Assembly (NCBI RefSeq): GCF_022899935.1
Contig: NZ_JALJCJ010000006.1
Span: forward strand, 248,001-312,000
Length of the DNA stretch: 64,000 nt
Source: Shinella curvata
Lineage (GTDB): Bacteria; Pseudomonadota; Alphaproteobacteria; Rhizobiales; Rhizobiaceae
Direction: 5' to 3'
Positions 39,777-49,834 of the stretch are shown in pieces. Position 1 is the stretch's first letter, and every line of letters starts with the position of its first letter. The translations under genes and the position numbers were made by a program. Under the pieces are notes generated by a model, which did not search any database, was not told the origin of the DNA, and saw nothing but the letters and a program-made list of their open reading frames with translations.

Positions 39777-40144
39777 TGACCGCGAAAATCTTGACCGTGG
39801 ACGATTCCGCCAGCATCCGGCTGACGACACGCGTCACCCTGAGCAATGCCGGCTACACCGTGACCGAGGCGGTCGACGGGCTCGACGGCCTGAGCAAGCT
39901 TCAGGCGGGTGAATACGATCTCGTGATCACCGACCTGAACATGCCGAATATGGACGGCCTGACGATGATCCGCGAGCTGCGCAAGCTGCCCGCACATACC
40001 GGCGTGCCGGTCATCTTCCTCACCACCGAATCCGACGGCGAGATCAAGGCACAGGCCAAGGCCGCCGGCGCCACGGGCTGGCTCACCAAGCCGTTCGATC
40101 CCGAAAGCCTCGTCAAGATCGCCAGGAAGGTTCTCGGCAAATGA
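39776..40144 (+). CDS. cheY: Chemotaxis response regulator CheY
   Basis: A 122-residue single receiver domain: acidic pair Asp9-Asp10, phosphorylation site Asp53 in ITDLNMPNMDG, Thr83/Thr84 and Lys105 in LTKPFDP. With no output domain it is a CheY-type motor signal or phosphate sink. It overlaps both neighbours by a few bases (STAS and cheA). Confidence 0.92.
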   Translation: MTAKILTVDDSASIRLTTRVTLSNAGYTVTEAVDGLDGLSKLQAGEYDLVITDLNMPNMDGLTMIRELRKLPAHTGVPVIFLTTESDGEIKAQAKAAGATGWLTKPFDPESLVKIARKVLGK

Positions 40145-42150
40145 GCAATCCGGACCCGATCTCAGTTTTCCGGACAGAAGCGGCCGAACTGCTGGAACAG
40201 ATCGAGTCCGGCCTTCTCGACCTGACGCGTAGCCTCGACGACCGCGACCAGATCGATGCCGTCTTCCGCGGCCTGCACACGCTGAAAGGCTCCGGCGCGA
40301 TGTTCGGCTTCGAGGCGCTGGCCGCCTTCACGCACCATTGCGAAACCGCCTTCGACCGCGTGCGCAAGGGCGACGTGCCGGCGACGCACGAACTGGTCTC
40401 GGCGGTCTTGTCCGCGCAGGACCATATGCGCGCCCTGCTCGAAACGCCCAACGGCGACCACGACGCGATGAGCGCCAGCCTGCTCGACAACCTGCACCGC
40501 GCCGTCAACGGCGCGGGCTCGCCCGCCCCGGCCGCCAGCCTTGCCGCGACGAGCGCGCCTGCCGTCGAAACGGCCGTCGGTATGCGCGAATGGCGCATCC
40601 GCTTCAGCCTGCCGGCCAATGCCATGGCGAACGGCACCAATCCGCTCGGCCTGCTCGATGAGATGCGCGACCTCGGCGAATGCAGGATCATCGCCGACAC
40701 CACTGATGTTCCCGATCTCGCCACGCTCGAGCCGCGCGACATCCATCTCGCCTGGGACGTCAGCCTCAAGACGGAAAAGCCGCGCAGCGATATCGAGGAT
40801 GTCTTCATCTTCGTCATGGACGACATGGCGCTCGACATCACGGAGATCACCGCCGAGCACCCGGCAGCCCTTCCCGTCGCCACCGCACCGGCAGCCACCA
40901 TGCCGAAGGCCGTGGTGGTTTCGGAACGCGAAGCCCCCGCTATTCAGGCCGCCAACGATTCCAAGCAGGCGAAATCCGCCGAAAACGTCCGCGTGCCCGC
41001 CGAACGTCTCGACGAGATGATGGACCGCGTCGGCGAGCTGGTCATCGCGCAATCCCGCCTCACCCAGCTTGCGGGCGCCGCGGCCGATCTCGGTCTTCGC
41101 TCCGTCTCCGAGGAAATCGAGCGCCTGTCCGGCGAACTGCGCGACACGATGATGGTGCTGCGCATGATGCCGGTCGCCAGCCTCTTCAGCCGCTTCCGCC
41201 GCCTCGTGCATGACCTGTCGCGCGAGACCGGCAAGGAAATCGAACTCATCACCGAGGGCGAAAGCACCGAGGTCGACAAGACAGTCATCGATCGTCTCGC
41301 CGATCCGCTCGTCCATCTCGTGCGCAATTCCATCGACCATGGGCTGGAAAAACCCGAGGAACGCATTGCCGCCGGCAAGGATCCCAAGGGCAAGGTCATT
41401 CTCTCCGCGCACCAGACGGGCGGCGAGGTCATCATCACTATCAAGGACGACGGTCGCGGCATCAACCGTGATCGCGTGCGCGCCAAGGCGGAATCCTCCG
41501 GCCTCATCCAGCCGGGCCAGACGCTGTCCGATCCGGAACTGTTGCAGCTCATCTTCCAGCCGGGTTTCTCGACCGCCCAGGCCGTCACCAATCTCTCCGG
41601 CCGCGGTGTCGGCATGGATGTGGTGAAGAAGACCGTCGAAGCCCTGCGCGGTGCCATCGACATCGTCAGCAAGCCCGGCGACGGCTCCGAAGTGTCGCTA
41701 CGCATTCCGCTGACGCTCGCCATCATCGACGGCCTGCTCGTACGTGTCGGCGGCGGCTGCTACGTCATCCCGCTTTCGGCTGTCGAGGAATGCCTGGAAC
41801 TGTCGCTCGAAGACGACCTGCGCTCGCGGGGGCGCTCCTTCATCTCGCTGCGCGACAGCCTCGTGCCGTTCCTGCGGCTGCGTGAACTCTTCCGCACCGG
41901 CACCCAGCCGGACCAGCACCAGAAGGTCGTCGTCATCTCGACCGGCTCCGAGCGCGTCGGCCTCGTCGTCGACCAGATCATCGGCGACCACCAGACAGTC
42001 ATCAAATCCATGTCCAAGCTGCACCATGACGTCGCGACCTTCTCGGGCGCAACCATTCTGGGAGACGGCAGCGTCGCGCTGATCCTCGACGTCACCCATC
42101 TCGTCGCGGCCGGACAGCACCAGGAGGCGCAGATGCGGGCGGCAGGATGA
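40141..42150 (+). CDS. cheA: Chemotaxis histidine kinase CheA
   Basis: A 669-residue CheA: HPT domain with His46 in FRGLHTLKGSG, a linker/P2-like region to about 290, dimerisation helices (VPAERLDEMMDRVGELVIAQ), the ATPase domain (HLVRNSIDHGLE; DDGRGIN; GRGVGMDVVK) and a C-terminal CheW-like domain. It phosphorylates CheY and CheB under receptor control. Coupled to cheY and cheW by ATGA overlaps. Confidence 0.95.
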   Translation: MSNPDPISVFRTEAAELLEQIESGLLDLTRSLDDRDQIDAVFRGLHTLKGSGAMFGFEALAAFTHHCETAFDRVRKGDVPATHELVSAVLSAQDHMRALLETPNGDHDAMSASLLDNLHRAVNGAGSPAPAASLAATSAPAVETAVGMREWRIRFSLPANAMANGTNPLGLLDEMRDLGECRIIADTTDVPDLATLEPRDIHLAWDVSLKTEKPRSDIEDVFIFVMDDMALDITEITAEHPAALPVATAPAATMPKAVVVSEREAPAIQAANDSKQAKSAENVRVPAERLDEMMDRVGELVIAQSRLTQLAGAAADLGLRSVSEEIERLSGELRDTMMVLRMMPVASLFSRFRRLVHDLSRETGKEIELITEGESTEVDKTVIDRLADPLVHLVRNSIDHGLEKPEERIAAGKDPKGKVILSAHQTGGEVIITIKDDGRGINRDRVRAKAESSGLIQPGQTLSDPELLQLIFQPGFSTAQAVTNLSGRGVGMDVVKKTVEALRGAIDIVSKPGDGSEVSLRIPLTLAIIDGLLVRVGGGCYVIPLSAVEECLELSLEDDLRSRGRSFISLRDSLVPFLRLRELFRTGTQPDQHQKVVVISTGSERVGLVVDQIIGDHQTVIKSMSKLHHDVATFSGATILGDGSVALILDVTHLVAAGQHQEAQMRAAG

Positions 42151-42665
42151 GCGAAGCGGCACGGAAACTCGACTACGGCACCATCTGGGGCAATGAGGAG
42201 GACCTGTCCGTCCTCACCTTCAACCTCAATGGCGAGACCTTCGCCATCGAGGCGATCGTCGTGCAGGAAATCCTCGATCTCTTGCCGGAAACCCATGTTC
42301 CCGGCAGCAAGCCCTTCGTTTCCAGCGTCATCAACTTCCGCGGCAAGGTAATCCCGCTTGCCGATATCCGCCTTGCCTTCGGCATGGACGCTACGGAAAC
42401 CACCATCGACAGCCGCATCATCGTCATCGAGCTCGATCTCGACGACGAGCCGACCCTCGTCGGCATCCGCACCGACAAGGTCAACGAAGTCACGACCCTT
42501 GCCAAGGTCGCCAGTGAGCCGCCGCCGAGCGTCGGCATGCGCTGGCGCGCCGACTACATCAACTGCCTCGTCAAACGGGGTGGCGAATTCATCATCGTCC
42601 CGAACCTGCATGCGATCTTCTCTTCCCGGAAGGATCGCGCCGGCACCACCCAAGCGCCGAACTAG
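42147..42665 (+). CDS. cheW: Chemotaxis adaptor CheW (first copy)
   Basis: A 172-residue CheW with an N-terminal extension of about 18 residues, then the SH3-like core ([33 protein letters not shown]). It links receptors to CheA. It overlaps cheA by 4 nt. A second, diverged cheW lies at 46.4 kb, so the operon encodes one adaptor on either side of the two receptors. Confidence 0.92.
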   Translation: MSEAARKLDYGTIWGNEEDLSVLTFNLNGETFAIEAIVVQEILDLLPETHVPGSKPFVSSVINFRGKVIPLADIRLAFGMDATETTIDSRIIVIELDLDDEPTLVGIRTDKVNEVTTLAKVASEPPPSVGMRWRADYINCLVKRGGEFIIVPNLHAIFSSRKDRAGTTQAPN

Positions 42666-42682
42666 GCCCTCAGGAGAGACCC

Positions 42683-44380
42683 ATGCGCCTCACCATCAAA
42701 CTCAAGCTGTTCCTGGCCTTCAGCTTCATGATCGCCGTGCTTCTCGGCACCGCCGGTTATGGCATCATGAGCCTCGGCGGCCTCAACACGACACTCGGCG
42801 ACGTGCTGAACGGCCCGGCCGAGCGCCTGAAGCTCGCCCAATCGCTGAACAGCCTCCAGCTCCAGCAGATCCGGCAGCAGAAGAACATGCTGCTCTCTGC
42901 AAATGCCACCGAGACCAACCGCTACATCGGCCTGAGCGACGAGGCGCGCAAGGCGTTCGATGCGACGTTCGAAGAGGTCCTCGCCAAGGCGACCGAACAG
43001 GGCAAGGTGATGTGGAGCAAGCTCTCCTCCTTCACCACAGACTTCCGCCGCGACGACGACCGCATCCGCGCGCTGGCGCTGGCCGGCGACATGGCCGGGG
43101 CAACCCGCATTTCGACCACCGACGCCCGCGCGGTGACCAACGAGATCGATACGCTGCTCGCCGACGTCGTCAAGCTTGAAGAGGGCCGCCTCGGCGAAGC
43201 GGAAGAAAACGCTCAGGCGCAGTACGAAAGCACCCGGACGATCATGGTGGCCGCCGCCGCGCTTGCGGTCCTGGTTGCCGCCATGGCCGCCCTCTGGATC
43301 GTCCTGTCGATCAACCGTGGCCTCAACCGTGCAGCGACCGCGGTACAGGGCGTGGCGGACGGCGACCTCACCCGTTTTGCGGAGATCACCACGAAGGACG
43401 AGATCGGCGACATGCTCGGGCACGTCAACACGATGATCGAGCGCCTGCGCGGCGTGGTCGCCGACGCTCTGTCGGCCTCCGACAACGTCTCCTCGGGCAG
43501 CCAGGAGCTGTCGGCCAGCTCCGAGCAGCTTTCGCAAGGCGCCACCGAGCAGGCATCTTCGGCCGAAGAAGCTTCCGCCTCGATGGAAGAGATGGCCGCC
43601 AACATCAAGCAGAACGCCGACAACGCTGCCCAGACCGAGAAGATCGCCCGCCAGTCCGCCAAGGATGCCGAAGCCTCCGGCGAGGCCGTCGGCCGGGCCG
43701 TCGGTGCCATGCGCACCATCGCGGAGAAGATTTCCATCGTTCAGGAGATCGCCCGCCAGACCGACCTGCTCGCCCTGAACGCCGCCGTCGAAGCGGCCCG
43801 CGCCGGTGAACACGGCAAAGGTTTTGCCGTCGTCGCCTCGGAGGTGCGCAAACTCGCCGAGCGCAGCCAGGCTGCGGCCGCCGAGATCAGCACGCTGTCG
43901 GGCCAGACGGTCTCCGTCGCCACCGAAGCCGGCGACATGCTGACCCGTCTGGTGCCCGACATCCGCAAGACCGCCGAACTGATCTCGGAAATCTCGGCGG
44001 CCTGCCGTGAGCAGGATATTGGTGCATCCCAGATCAACGAGGCGATCCAGCAGCTCGACAAAGTGACCCAGCAGAATGCCGGGGCATCGGAAGAGATGTC
44101 GGGAACCTCGGAGGAACTGGCAGCCCAGGCCGAAGAGCTGCAGGCTTCGATTGCCTTCTTCCGCGTCGACAATGCCGGCCGCAAGCAAACGAACCACGCC
44201 GAGAAGCTGCGGGCGACAGCCGCGAAGATGGCTGCCCCTGCCGCCAAGCGTCCGGCCGCCAGCACCGGCCATCGCGCTGCCCCGACAACCGCCAAGGTTA
44301 CCCGCGGCAATGGCTTTGCCCTCGACATGTCGATGGGCGGCCCGGACTCGGACGACGCGGACTTCCGCGAAAGCGCCTGA
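42683..44380 (+). CDS. Methyl-accepting chemotaxis protein (first copy)
   Basis: A 565-residue receptor: membrane segment 1 ([20 protein letters not shown]), a periplasmic four-helix sensor to about residue 185, membrane segment 2 ([19 protein letters not shown]), HAMP domain, then the signalling domain with the intact tip [20 protein letters not shown]. An Ala/Pro/Lys-rich linker leads to the tail [14 protein letters not shown]. Residues from about 251 on are nearly identical to the next receptor. The ligand is unknown. Confidence 0.93.
   Translation: MRLTIKLKLFLAFSFMIAVLLGTAGYGIMSLGGLNTTLGDVLNGPAERLKLAQSLNSLQLQQIRQQKNMLLSANATETNRYIGLSDEARKAFDATFEEVLAKATEQGKVMWSKLSSFTTDFRRDDDRIRALALAGDMAGATRISTTDARAVTNEIDTLLADVVKLEEGRLGEAEENAQAQYESTRTIMVAAAALAVLVAAMAALWIVLSINRGLNRAATAVQGVADGDLTRFAEITTKDEIGDMLGHVNTMIERLRGVVADALSASDNVSSGSQELSASSEQLSQGATEQASSAEEASASMEEMAANIKQNADNAAQTEKIARQSAKDAEASGEAVGRAVGAMRTIAEKISIVQEIARQTDLLALNAAVEAARAGEHGKGFAVVASEVRKLAERSQAAAAEISTLSGQTVSVATEAGDMLTRLVPDIRKTAELISEISAACREQDIGASQINEAIQQLDKVTQQNAGASEEMSGTSEELAAQAEELQASIAFFRVDNAGRKQTNHAEKLRATAAKMAAPAAKRPAASTGHRAAPTTAKVTRGNGFALDMSMGGPDSDDADFRESA
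43433..44170. repeat. Duplicated MCP signalling segment, copy 1
   Basis: A 738-bp segment with an equal-length partner at 45435-46172. The 246 encoded residues differ at only three positions (Ile/Val, Ser/Ala, Ala/Thr), with scattered silent changes. The sequence before and after is unrelated or weakly similar, so homogenisation by gene conversion is more likely than a whole-gene duplication of the same age. Confidence 0.9.
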
Positions 44381-44567
44381 ACGCATTCGACGATGACGGC
44401 GCGCCGCCAGCGGCGCGCCGTGCAAACGGATCCGGCGCATGTAGGCGGCGGTAGAAAGGGCTGCATCGACAGTCCGCGGAAGGGTGAGTGTATCGGTCTT
44501 CTCGCATGGCAGCGCCGCAATCGCGGCCGCTCCGCCCAACAGGCATCTGCGACAAGGAGAATCCGTG

Positions 44568-46373
44568 ATGCGCCTTACCATCAAGCTGAAGCTGGGCCTC
44601 GCCTTCGGCTTCCTGATCACCCTGCTTTGCGTTTCGGCCGGCATCGGCATCCGCAGCCTCAGCGAAATGAACACGCTGCGCAACGATCTCATCGAAGGCC
44701 CGATCCAGCAGGACGACTACGCCAACGATCTTGCGGGCGCCTTCGACGGGCTCGGCCTGGCGGAAGGCGACCTGCTGATGGCTACCACGCCCGAGCGCGC
44801 AAACAGGGCCAAGGCCACGATCACCGCCGAACGAGAAGCGTTTGAAAAGGCGCTGAACGAAGGCCAAGCCGATGCAACCGGCGAGTTCACGGCCAAGTGG
44901 CAGGAAATCCGCGACTTCTGGGACGACTACACGGCAATCAACGACCGCATCATCTCGCTCGTCGCCTCCGGTCAGCGCGACCTCGCCCTTGAAGTCAACC
45001 AGACGGAAGGCGGCGCGGCCGCAGACAAGCTCGATGGGATGACGGCGGCGCTTTCGACGCTGACCGAAGCGGCCATCAAGGAGTCCGATACGGTCGCCGA
45101 CGCAGGCTACGAGATTGCTTTTTACACGCTCGTCGGCCTCGCGCTCGCCGCCTTCCTGCTTTCCACCGGCGCGGCCCTGTGGATTGCGCTCGGCATCAAC
45201 GCCGGCCTGCGCAAGATCAGGACGGTCGCGGAAGCTGTCGCCGTCGGTGATCTCGACCAGACTGTCGAGATCAGAACGAATGACGAGATCAAGGATCTGG
45301 TCGATACGATCAATGTCATGACCGGCAACCTGCGCAACACCGCGACCATCGCCGATCAGATCGCCAATGGCGACCTCACGGTGACGCCGAAGCCGCTTTC
45401 CGAAAAGGATACGCTCGGCGTGTCCTTGCAAAGCATGGTGGAGCGCCTGCGCGGCGTGGTCGCCGACGCGCTGTCGGCAGCCAACAACGTCTCGTCGGGC
45501 AGCCAGGAGCTGTCGGCCAGTTCCGAGCAGCTCTCGCAGGGCGCGACCGAGCAAGCATCCTCGGCCGAAGAAGCTTCCGCATCGATGGAGGAAATGGCCG
45601 CCAACATCAAGCAGAACGCCGACAACGCCGCCCAGACCGAGAAGATCGCCCGCCAGTCCGCCAAGGATGCCGAAGCCTCCGGCGAGGCCGTCGGCCGGGC
45701 CGTCGGCGCCATGCGCACCATCGCGGAGAAGATTTCCATCGTTCAGGAAATCGCCCGCCAGACCGACCTGCTTGCACTCAATGCCGCCGTCGAAGCGGCA
45801 CGTGCCGGTGAACACGGCAAGGGCTTTGCCGTCGTCGCCTCGGAGGTGCGCAAGCTCGCCGAGCGCAGCCAGGCTGCTGCCGCCGAGATCAGCACGCTCT
45901 CGGGCCAGACGGTCTCCGTCGCCACCGAAGCCGGCGACATGCTGACCCGTCTGGTGCCCGACATCCGCAAGACCGCCGAACTGATCTCGGAAATCTCGGC
46001 AGCCTGCCGCGAGCAGGATATTGGTGCATCCCAGATCAACGAGGCGATCCAGCAGCTCGACAAGGTGACCCAGCAGAATGCCGGGGCATCCGAAGAGATG
46101 TCGGGAACCTCGGAGGAGCTGGCAGCCCAGGCAGAAGAGCTGCAGACCTCCATTGCCTTCTTCCGTGTCGATCGCGCTTCCAGCGCCGCACCGTCGGCCC
46201 AGCGCCGTCCGGCACCCGTTGCCGCACGTCCCGCAACCAAGCCCGCCGCTGCACCGGTTCGCAAGAACGACAACAGCGTCAACGCCCAGCAGGCTCGCGC
46301 CCGCGGTTTTGCCCTCGACATGTCGATGGGCGGCCCGGATGCCGACGACGCTGACTTCCGGGAAAGCGCCTGA
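44568..46373 (+). CDS. Methyl-accepting chemotaxis protein (second copy)
   Basis: A 601-residue receptor: membrane segment 1 ([20 protein letters not shown]), a periplasmic four-helix sensor different from that of copy 1, membrane segment 2 ([24 protein letters not shown]), HAMP plus a second HAMP-like stretch ([15 protein letters not shown]), then the signalling domain. Its tail reads [14 protein letters not shown] like copy 1, although the linker before it differs. AAGGAG precedes the ATG; an adjacent GTG is the alternative. The ligand is unknown. Confidence 0.93.
   Translation: MRLTIKLKLGLAFGFLITLLCVSAGIGIRSLSEMNTLRNDLIEGPIQQDDYANDLAGAFDGLGLAEGDLLMATTPERANRAKATITAEREAFEKALNEGQADATGEFTAKWQEIRDFWDDYTAINDRIISLVASGQRDLALEVNQTEGGAAADKLDGMTAALSTLTEAAIKESDTVADAGYEIAFYTLVGLALAAFLLSTGAALWIALGINAGLRKIRTVAEAVAVGDLDQTVEIRTNDEIKDLVDTINVMTGNLRNTATIADQIANGDLTVTPKPLSEKDTLGVSLQSMVERLRGVVADALSAANNVSSGSQELSASSEQLSQGATEQASSAEEASASMEEMAANIKQNADNAAQTEKIARQSAKDAEASGEAVGRAVGAMRTIAEKISIVQEIARQTDLLALNAAVEAARAGEHGKGFAVVASEVRKLAERSQAAAAEISTLSGQTVSVATEAGDMLTRLVPDIRKTAELISEISAACREQDIGASQINEAIQQLDKVTQQNAGASEEMSGTSEELAAQAEELQTSIAFFRVDRASSAAPSAQRRPAPVAARPATKPAAAPVRKNDNSVNAQQARARGFALDMSMGGPDADDADFRESA
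45435..46172. repeat. Duplicated MCP signalling segment, copy 2
   Basis: Partner of 43433-44170, in direct orientation about 2.0 kb away. Recombination between the two would fuse the receptors and delete one sensor domain. Confidence 0.9.
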
Positions 46374-46375
46374 TC

Positions 46376-46870
46376 ATGGCCGGCACGTCCTCCGAATCCC
46401 AGTACGTCACCTTCTCCCTCGACAACGAGGTCTTTGCGGTCCCCGTCTCGGTGGTCCGCGAAATCCTCGACCATGAGGATGCCTTCAGGATCCCGCATGG
46501 GCCGGATTATCTGCTCGGTCTCAGGGACGTGCGCGGCCAGGGCGTGCCGGTCATCGATCTGCGTCTTCGTCTCGGCATGACGAAGACGGAGAAGACGCCG
46601 CACACGCGGGCTTTGGTGCTCGATGTGCCCATCGGCGAGAAGACCCTGACGCTCGGCCTTGTCGCCGATCGTGTCTACGAGGTCATTCCCTTCCGAAACG
46701 AAGAGATCGAGGGCGCACCTGATATCGGCGTGCGCTGGCCCTCCGACTACATCGCCGGCGTGGTGCGCCGCAACGGCGGTTTCGTCGTCATCGTCGACCT
46801 CGCCCGCCTCTTTTCGGGTGCGGAGGTCGCGATGATGGGATCGGCAAACCGGCTCGCCGCCACAGCATAA
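46376..46870 (+). CDS. cheW: Chemotaxis adaptor CheW (second copy)
   Basis: A 164-residue CheW (VTFSLDNEVFAVPVSVVREIL; LRDVRGQGVPVIDLRLRLG) starting 2 nt after the second receptor. It is only distantly similar to the first CheW, so the two may bind different receptors or occupy different array positions. Confidence 0.92.
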   Translation: MAGTSSESQYVTFSLDNEVFAVPVSVVREILDHEDAFRIPHGPDYLLGLRDVRGQGVPVIDLRLRLGMTKTEKTPHTRALVLDVPIGEKTLTLGLVADRVYEVIPFRNEEIEGAPDIGVRWPSDYIAGVVRRNGGFVVIVDLARLFSGAEVAMMGSANRLAATA

Positions 46871-46885
46871 CTCAGGAGAACGGGC

Positions 46886-47737
46886 GTGGGAGCAGCAATG
46901 CGGGCGCAGGCGGGCGAAGACGGCTTGAGCAGCCGGAATTTCGAAGCCCTGTCGCGCTACATCTACGACTACAGCGGCATCAAGATGCCGATCACGAAGC
47001 TAACGATGTTGGAAGGCCGCCTGCGGCGACGCCTCAGGGCGACCGGCATCCCCAATTTCAATGCCTATTGCGACTATCTCTTCAAACATGGCGGCATCGA
47101 GAAGGAAGCGATCTTCCTGATCGACGCCGTGACGACCAACAAGACGGACTTCTTCCGCGAGCCGAAACATTTCGAGTTCATGGAGCGCACGGGCCTGCCG
47201 GAACTCGCCGCCGCCGGGCACAAGCGGCTGCGCCTGTGGAGTGCCGCCTGCTCCATCGGCGCCGAGCCTTATACGATGGCCATGGTGCTGCAGGATTTCG
47301 CCGACAGCACGCCGGGTATCGACTACCGCATTCTCGCAACCGACCTTTCGACCGACGTGCTGCAGGCCGCTCGCCGCGGTGTCTATCCACGCGACATGAT
47401 TCACCCCGTGTCGACCGACATGCAACGCCGCTATGTGATGGTTTCGCGCGATGCCGCCCGCGGTGAAGTGCGAATTCACCCGAGCCTGCGCGCGACCGTC
47501 GGCTTTGCCCGCCTGAACCTCATGGACAGCGCCTACAAGGTGGGCGAGCCGATGCACATGATCTTCTGCCGCAACGTGCTGATCTATTTCGACAAGCCGA
47601 CACAGGCCAAGGTGCTGTCACGGCTTTGCGACTGCCTCATCCCCGGCGGCTATCTCTATGTGGGTCATTCCGAAACGGTCACCGGCATTTCCCTGCCGGT
47701 GCGCCAGGTCGCCAACACGGTTTTCAAGAAGATCTGA
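46886..47737 (+). CDS. cheR: Chemotaxis protein methyltransferase CheR
   Basis: A 283-residue CheR: an N-terminal helical domain, then the SAM domain with [20 protein letters not shown] (usually GEEPY, here GAEPY) and [11 protein letters not shown]. It methylates receptor glutamates. It starts at GTG behind CAGGAGA. The stop overlaps the cheB start. Confidence 0.93.
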   Translation: MGAAMRAQAGEDGLSSRNFEALSRYIYDYSGIKMPITKLTMLEGRLRRRLRATGIPNFNAYCDYLFKHGGIEKEAIFLIDAVTTNKTDFFREPKHFEFMERTGLPELAAAGHKRLRLWSAACSIGAEPYTMAMVLQDFADSTPGIDYRILATDLSTDVLQAARRGVYPRDMIHPVSTDMQRRYVMVSRDAARGEVRIHPSLRATVGFARLNLMDSAYKVGEPMHMIFCRNVLIYFDKPTQAKVLSRLCDCLIPGGYLYVGHSETVTGISLPVRQVANTVFKKI

Positions 47738-48825
47738 TGCCCCTTCCCGGCCGCAAAATCCGCGTTCTCATCATCGACGATTCCGCAAGCGTGCGCCAGG
47801 CGCTGACCCATGTGCTGGAAGAGGACCCCGAGATCGAGGTAATGGGGGCGGCCTCCGACCCCTTCATGGCGGCCAAGAAGATCCAGGAAGAACTGCCCGA
47901 CGTGATTACGCTCGACGTGGAAATGCCACGCATGGACGGCATCACCTTCCTGCGCAAGATCATGTCGCAGCGACCGATTCCCGTCGTCATGTGCTCCTCG
48001 CTGACCGAGGAAGGCTCCGAGACGCTGATGCAGGCGCTGGAGGCGGGCGCTGTCGATATCATTCTGAAGCCGAAGATCGGTGCGGCCGACCATCTCGCCG
48101 AGTCCGGCACGCGCATTCGAGAGGCGGTCAAGGGGGCGGCCGTCGCCCGCCTCGGCACGAACCGCCGCAGCACCGCCGCAAGCGGCCCGACGGCAAAGCT
48201 CACCGCCGATGCCGTGCTGCCCCCGCCGACCGGCCGTGCCATGGCCAAGACGACGGAAATGGTCGCCTGCATCGGCGCTTCGACCGGCGGCACGGAGGCG
48301 CTGCGCGTTCTCCTGGAGCAGCTGCCGGCCAATTCGCCCGGTATCGTCATCGTCCAGCACATGCCGGAAAAATTCACCGCCGCCTTCGCCAAGCGACTGA
48401 ACAGCCTGTGCGAGGTTGAGGTCAAGGAAGCGGCGCATGGCGACCCGGTGCTGCGCGGTCATGTGCTGATCGCTCCCGGCGACCGCCACATGATGCTGGA
48501 GCGACAGGGTGCACGCTACCATGTCGCCGTGCGCGAAGGGCCGCTTGTTTCCCGCCACCGGCCGTCCGTCGACGTGCTCTTCCGCTCCGCAGCCCGCGCT
48601 GCTGGCGCCAACGCCATGGGCGTCATCATGACCGGCATGGGGGACGACGGTGCGCGCGGCATGGCCGAAATGCACCAGGCCGGCGCCTATACGGTGGCGC
48701 AGGACGAGGCGAGTTCCATCGTCTTCGGCATGCCGAAGGAGGCCATCGCGCATGGCGGCGTCGACAGGATCCTGCCACTCGACCAGCTCGCCCGCGAAAT
48801 CCTTGCCGCGGACCGACGTCGCTAA
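47737..48825 (+). CDS. cheB: Protein-glutamate methylesterase CheB
   Basis: A 362-residue CheB: receiver domain with Asp60 in [11 protein letters not shown], an Ala/Thr-rich linker, and an esterase domain with catalytic Ser in [12 protein letters not shown], His in [13 protein letters not shown] and Asp in [12 protein letters not shown]. With CheR it sets receptor adaptation. It ends the chemotaxis operon; no CheD gene is present. Confidence 0.95.
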   Translation: MPLPGRKIRVLIIDDSASVRQALTHVLEEDPEIEVMGAASDPFMAAKKIQEELPDVITLDVEMPRMDGITFLRKIMSQRPIPVVMCSSLTEEGSETLMQALEAGAVDIILKPKIGAADHLAESGTRIREAVKGAAVARLGTNRRSTAASGPTAKLTADAVLPPPTGRAMAKTTEMVACIGASTGGTEALRVLLEQLPANSPGIVIVQHMPEKFTAAFAKRLNSLCEVEVKEAAHGDPVLRGHVLIAPGDRHMMLERQGARYHVAVREGPLVSRHRPSVDVLFRSAARAAGANAMGVIMTGMGDDGARGMAEMHQAGAYTVAQDEASSIVFGMPKEAIAHGGVDRILPLDQLAREILAADRRR

Positions 48826-49006
48826 GGTTGGAAGTACGCTATCTCTCTGTTTTCATGCGATTCCACGCGAAAAATGATCCTGCGCTTTTGGTCCGAATTT
48901 TTCGGATTTTCACCGGCCGTTAACCATAATTGGCAACAGTGAAGAGACACCATGCAGGGTGTTTGTTCGAGCGATGACTGGCTCACGAACCGATCCGGAG
49001 AGGCCC

Positions 49007-49714
49007 ATGCCCGTCATCACCTTCGCCAACACCAAGGGCGGCGCCGGCAAGACGACCGCGGTGCTTTTGCTTGCAACCGAGCTTGCCCGTCTCGGCTTTC
49101 GCGTCTCGGTGCTCGATGCGGACCCGCAGCACTGGATCACCCGCTGGTACGAGAATTCCGAGGGCGCGCTCGGCAGACGCCTGAATGTCGTTCCCTATGT
49201 CACGATGAGCACGATCGACCGGCAGCTCGCCGAGGAAAAGGCCCGCGCCGATTTCGTGCTGATCGACCTGCCGGGTTCGCGCAGTTCCCTGCTCGCCAAG
49301 GCGGTCGGCCATGCCGACTATGTGTTGATCCCCGTACAGGGCTCGGCCATGGATGCCCAGGGCGGCGCCAATGTCATCGAGCTCCTGCAATATCTGGAGG
49401 ACAAGGCCGATATCCGCATCCGCCATTCCGTCGTGCTCACCCGCGTCAATTCCATGGTGACGACCCGCGCGATGAATGCCGTAAAGGACCTGCTCGCCGC
49501 CCGTCGCGTGCATCTCCTGGAGACCCCGATCATCGAACGCTCCGCCTTCCGCGACATCTTCGGCTGCGGCGGCACGCTCTATTCGATGGATGCCAAGCGC
49601 GTCAGCAATCTCGACAAGGCGCAGGAAAATGCCCGCGTGCTGGCGCTTGAGGTGCTGCAACAGGTTCCCAGAAGTGTTCCCGCGGCGGTTCCCGGCCTGA
49701 GGGATGTCGCATAA
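49007..49714 (+). CDS. ParA-family ATPase next to the chemotaxis operon
   Basis: A 235-residue ParA/MinD-type ATPase with the deviant Walker A FANTKGGAGKTT at residues 5-16 and VLDADPQHWITRWY as the switch region. No DNA-binding domain and no partner parB gene lie nearby. CGGAGAGG precedes the ATG. ParA proteins beside che genes can position chemotaxis arrays (ParC/PpfA type), which is one possible role; it could also be a solitary plasmid-type ParA. It lies 181 bp after cheB, perhaps with its own promoter. Confidence 0.85.
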   Translation: MPVITFANTKGGAGKTTAVLLLATELARLGFRVSVLDADPQHWITRWYENSEGALGRRLNVVPYVTMSTIDRQLAEEKARADFVLIDLPGSRSSLLAKAVGHADYVLIPVQGSAMDAQGGANVIELLQYLEDKADIRIRHSVVLTRVNSMVTTRAMNAVKDLLAARRVHLLETPIIERSAFRDIFGCGGTLYSMDAKRVSNLDKAQENARVLALEVLQQVPRSVPAAVPGLRDVA

Positions 49715-49834
49715 CGCTACGTCGGATTTTTCGCTCCGGAAAAGCCGCACCGATTTCGCAAAACAGATTGCCTGACGCAAGGCGGCTGAGGCCGGCGCCA
49801 CGGAAGGTTGCGAAATCAACGTTTCCGGCCGTTT

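Noticed and set aside
42662-44692. 676-residue open frame antisense to the first MCP gene
   Set aside because: A similar antisense frame exists over the second MCP because the two genes are duplicates, so its length is a by-product of the codon bias of the real genes.
43433-46172. MCP repeat as a transposon or composite element
   Set aside because: No terminal inverted repeats, target duplications or transposase; the repeat ends fall inside coding domains.
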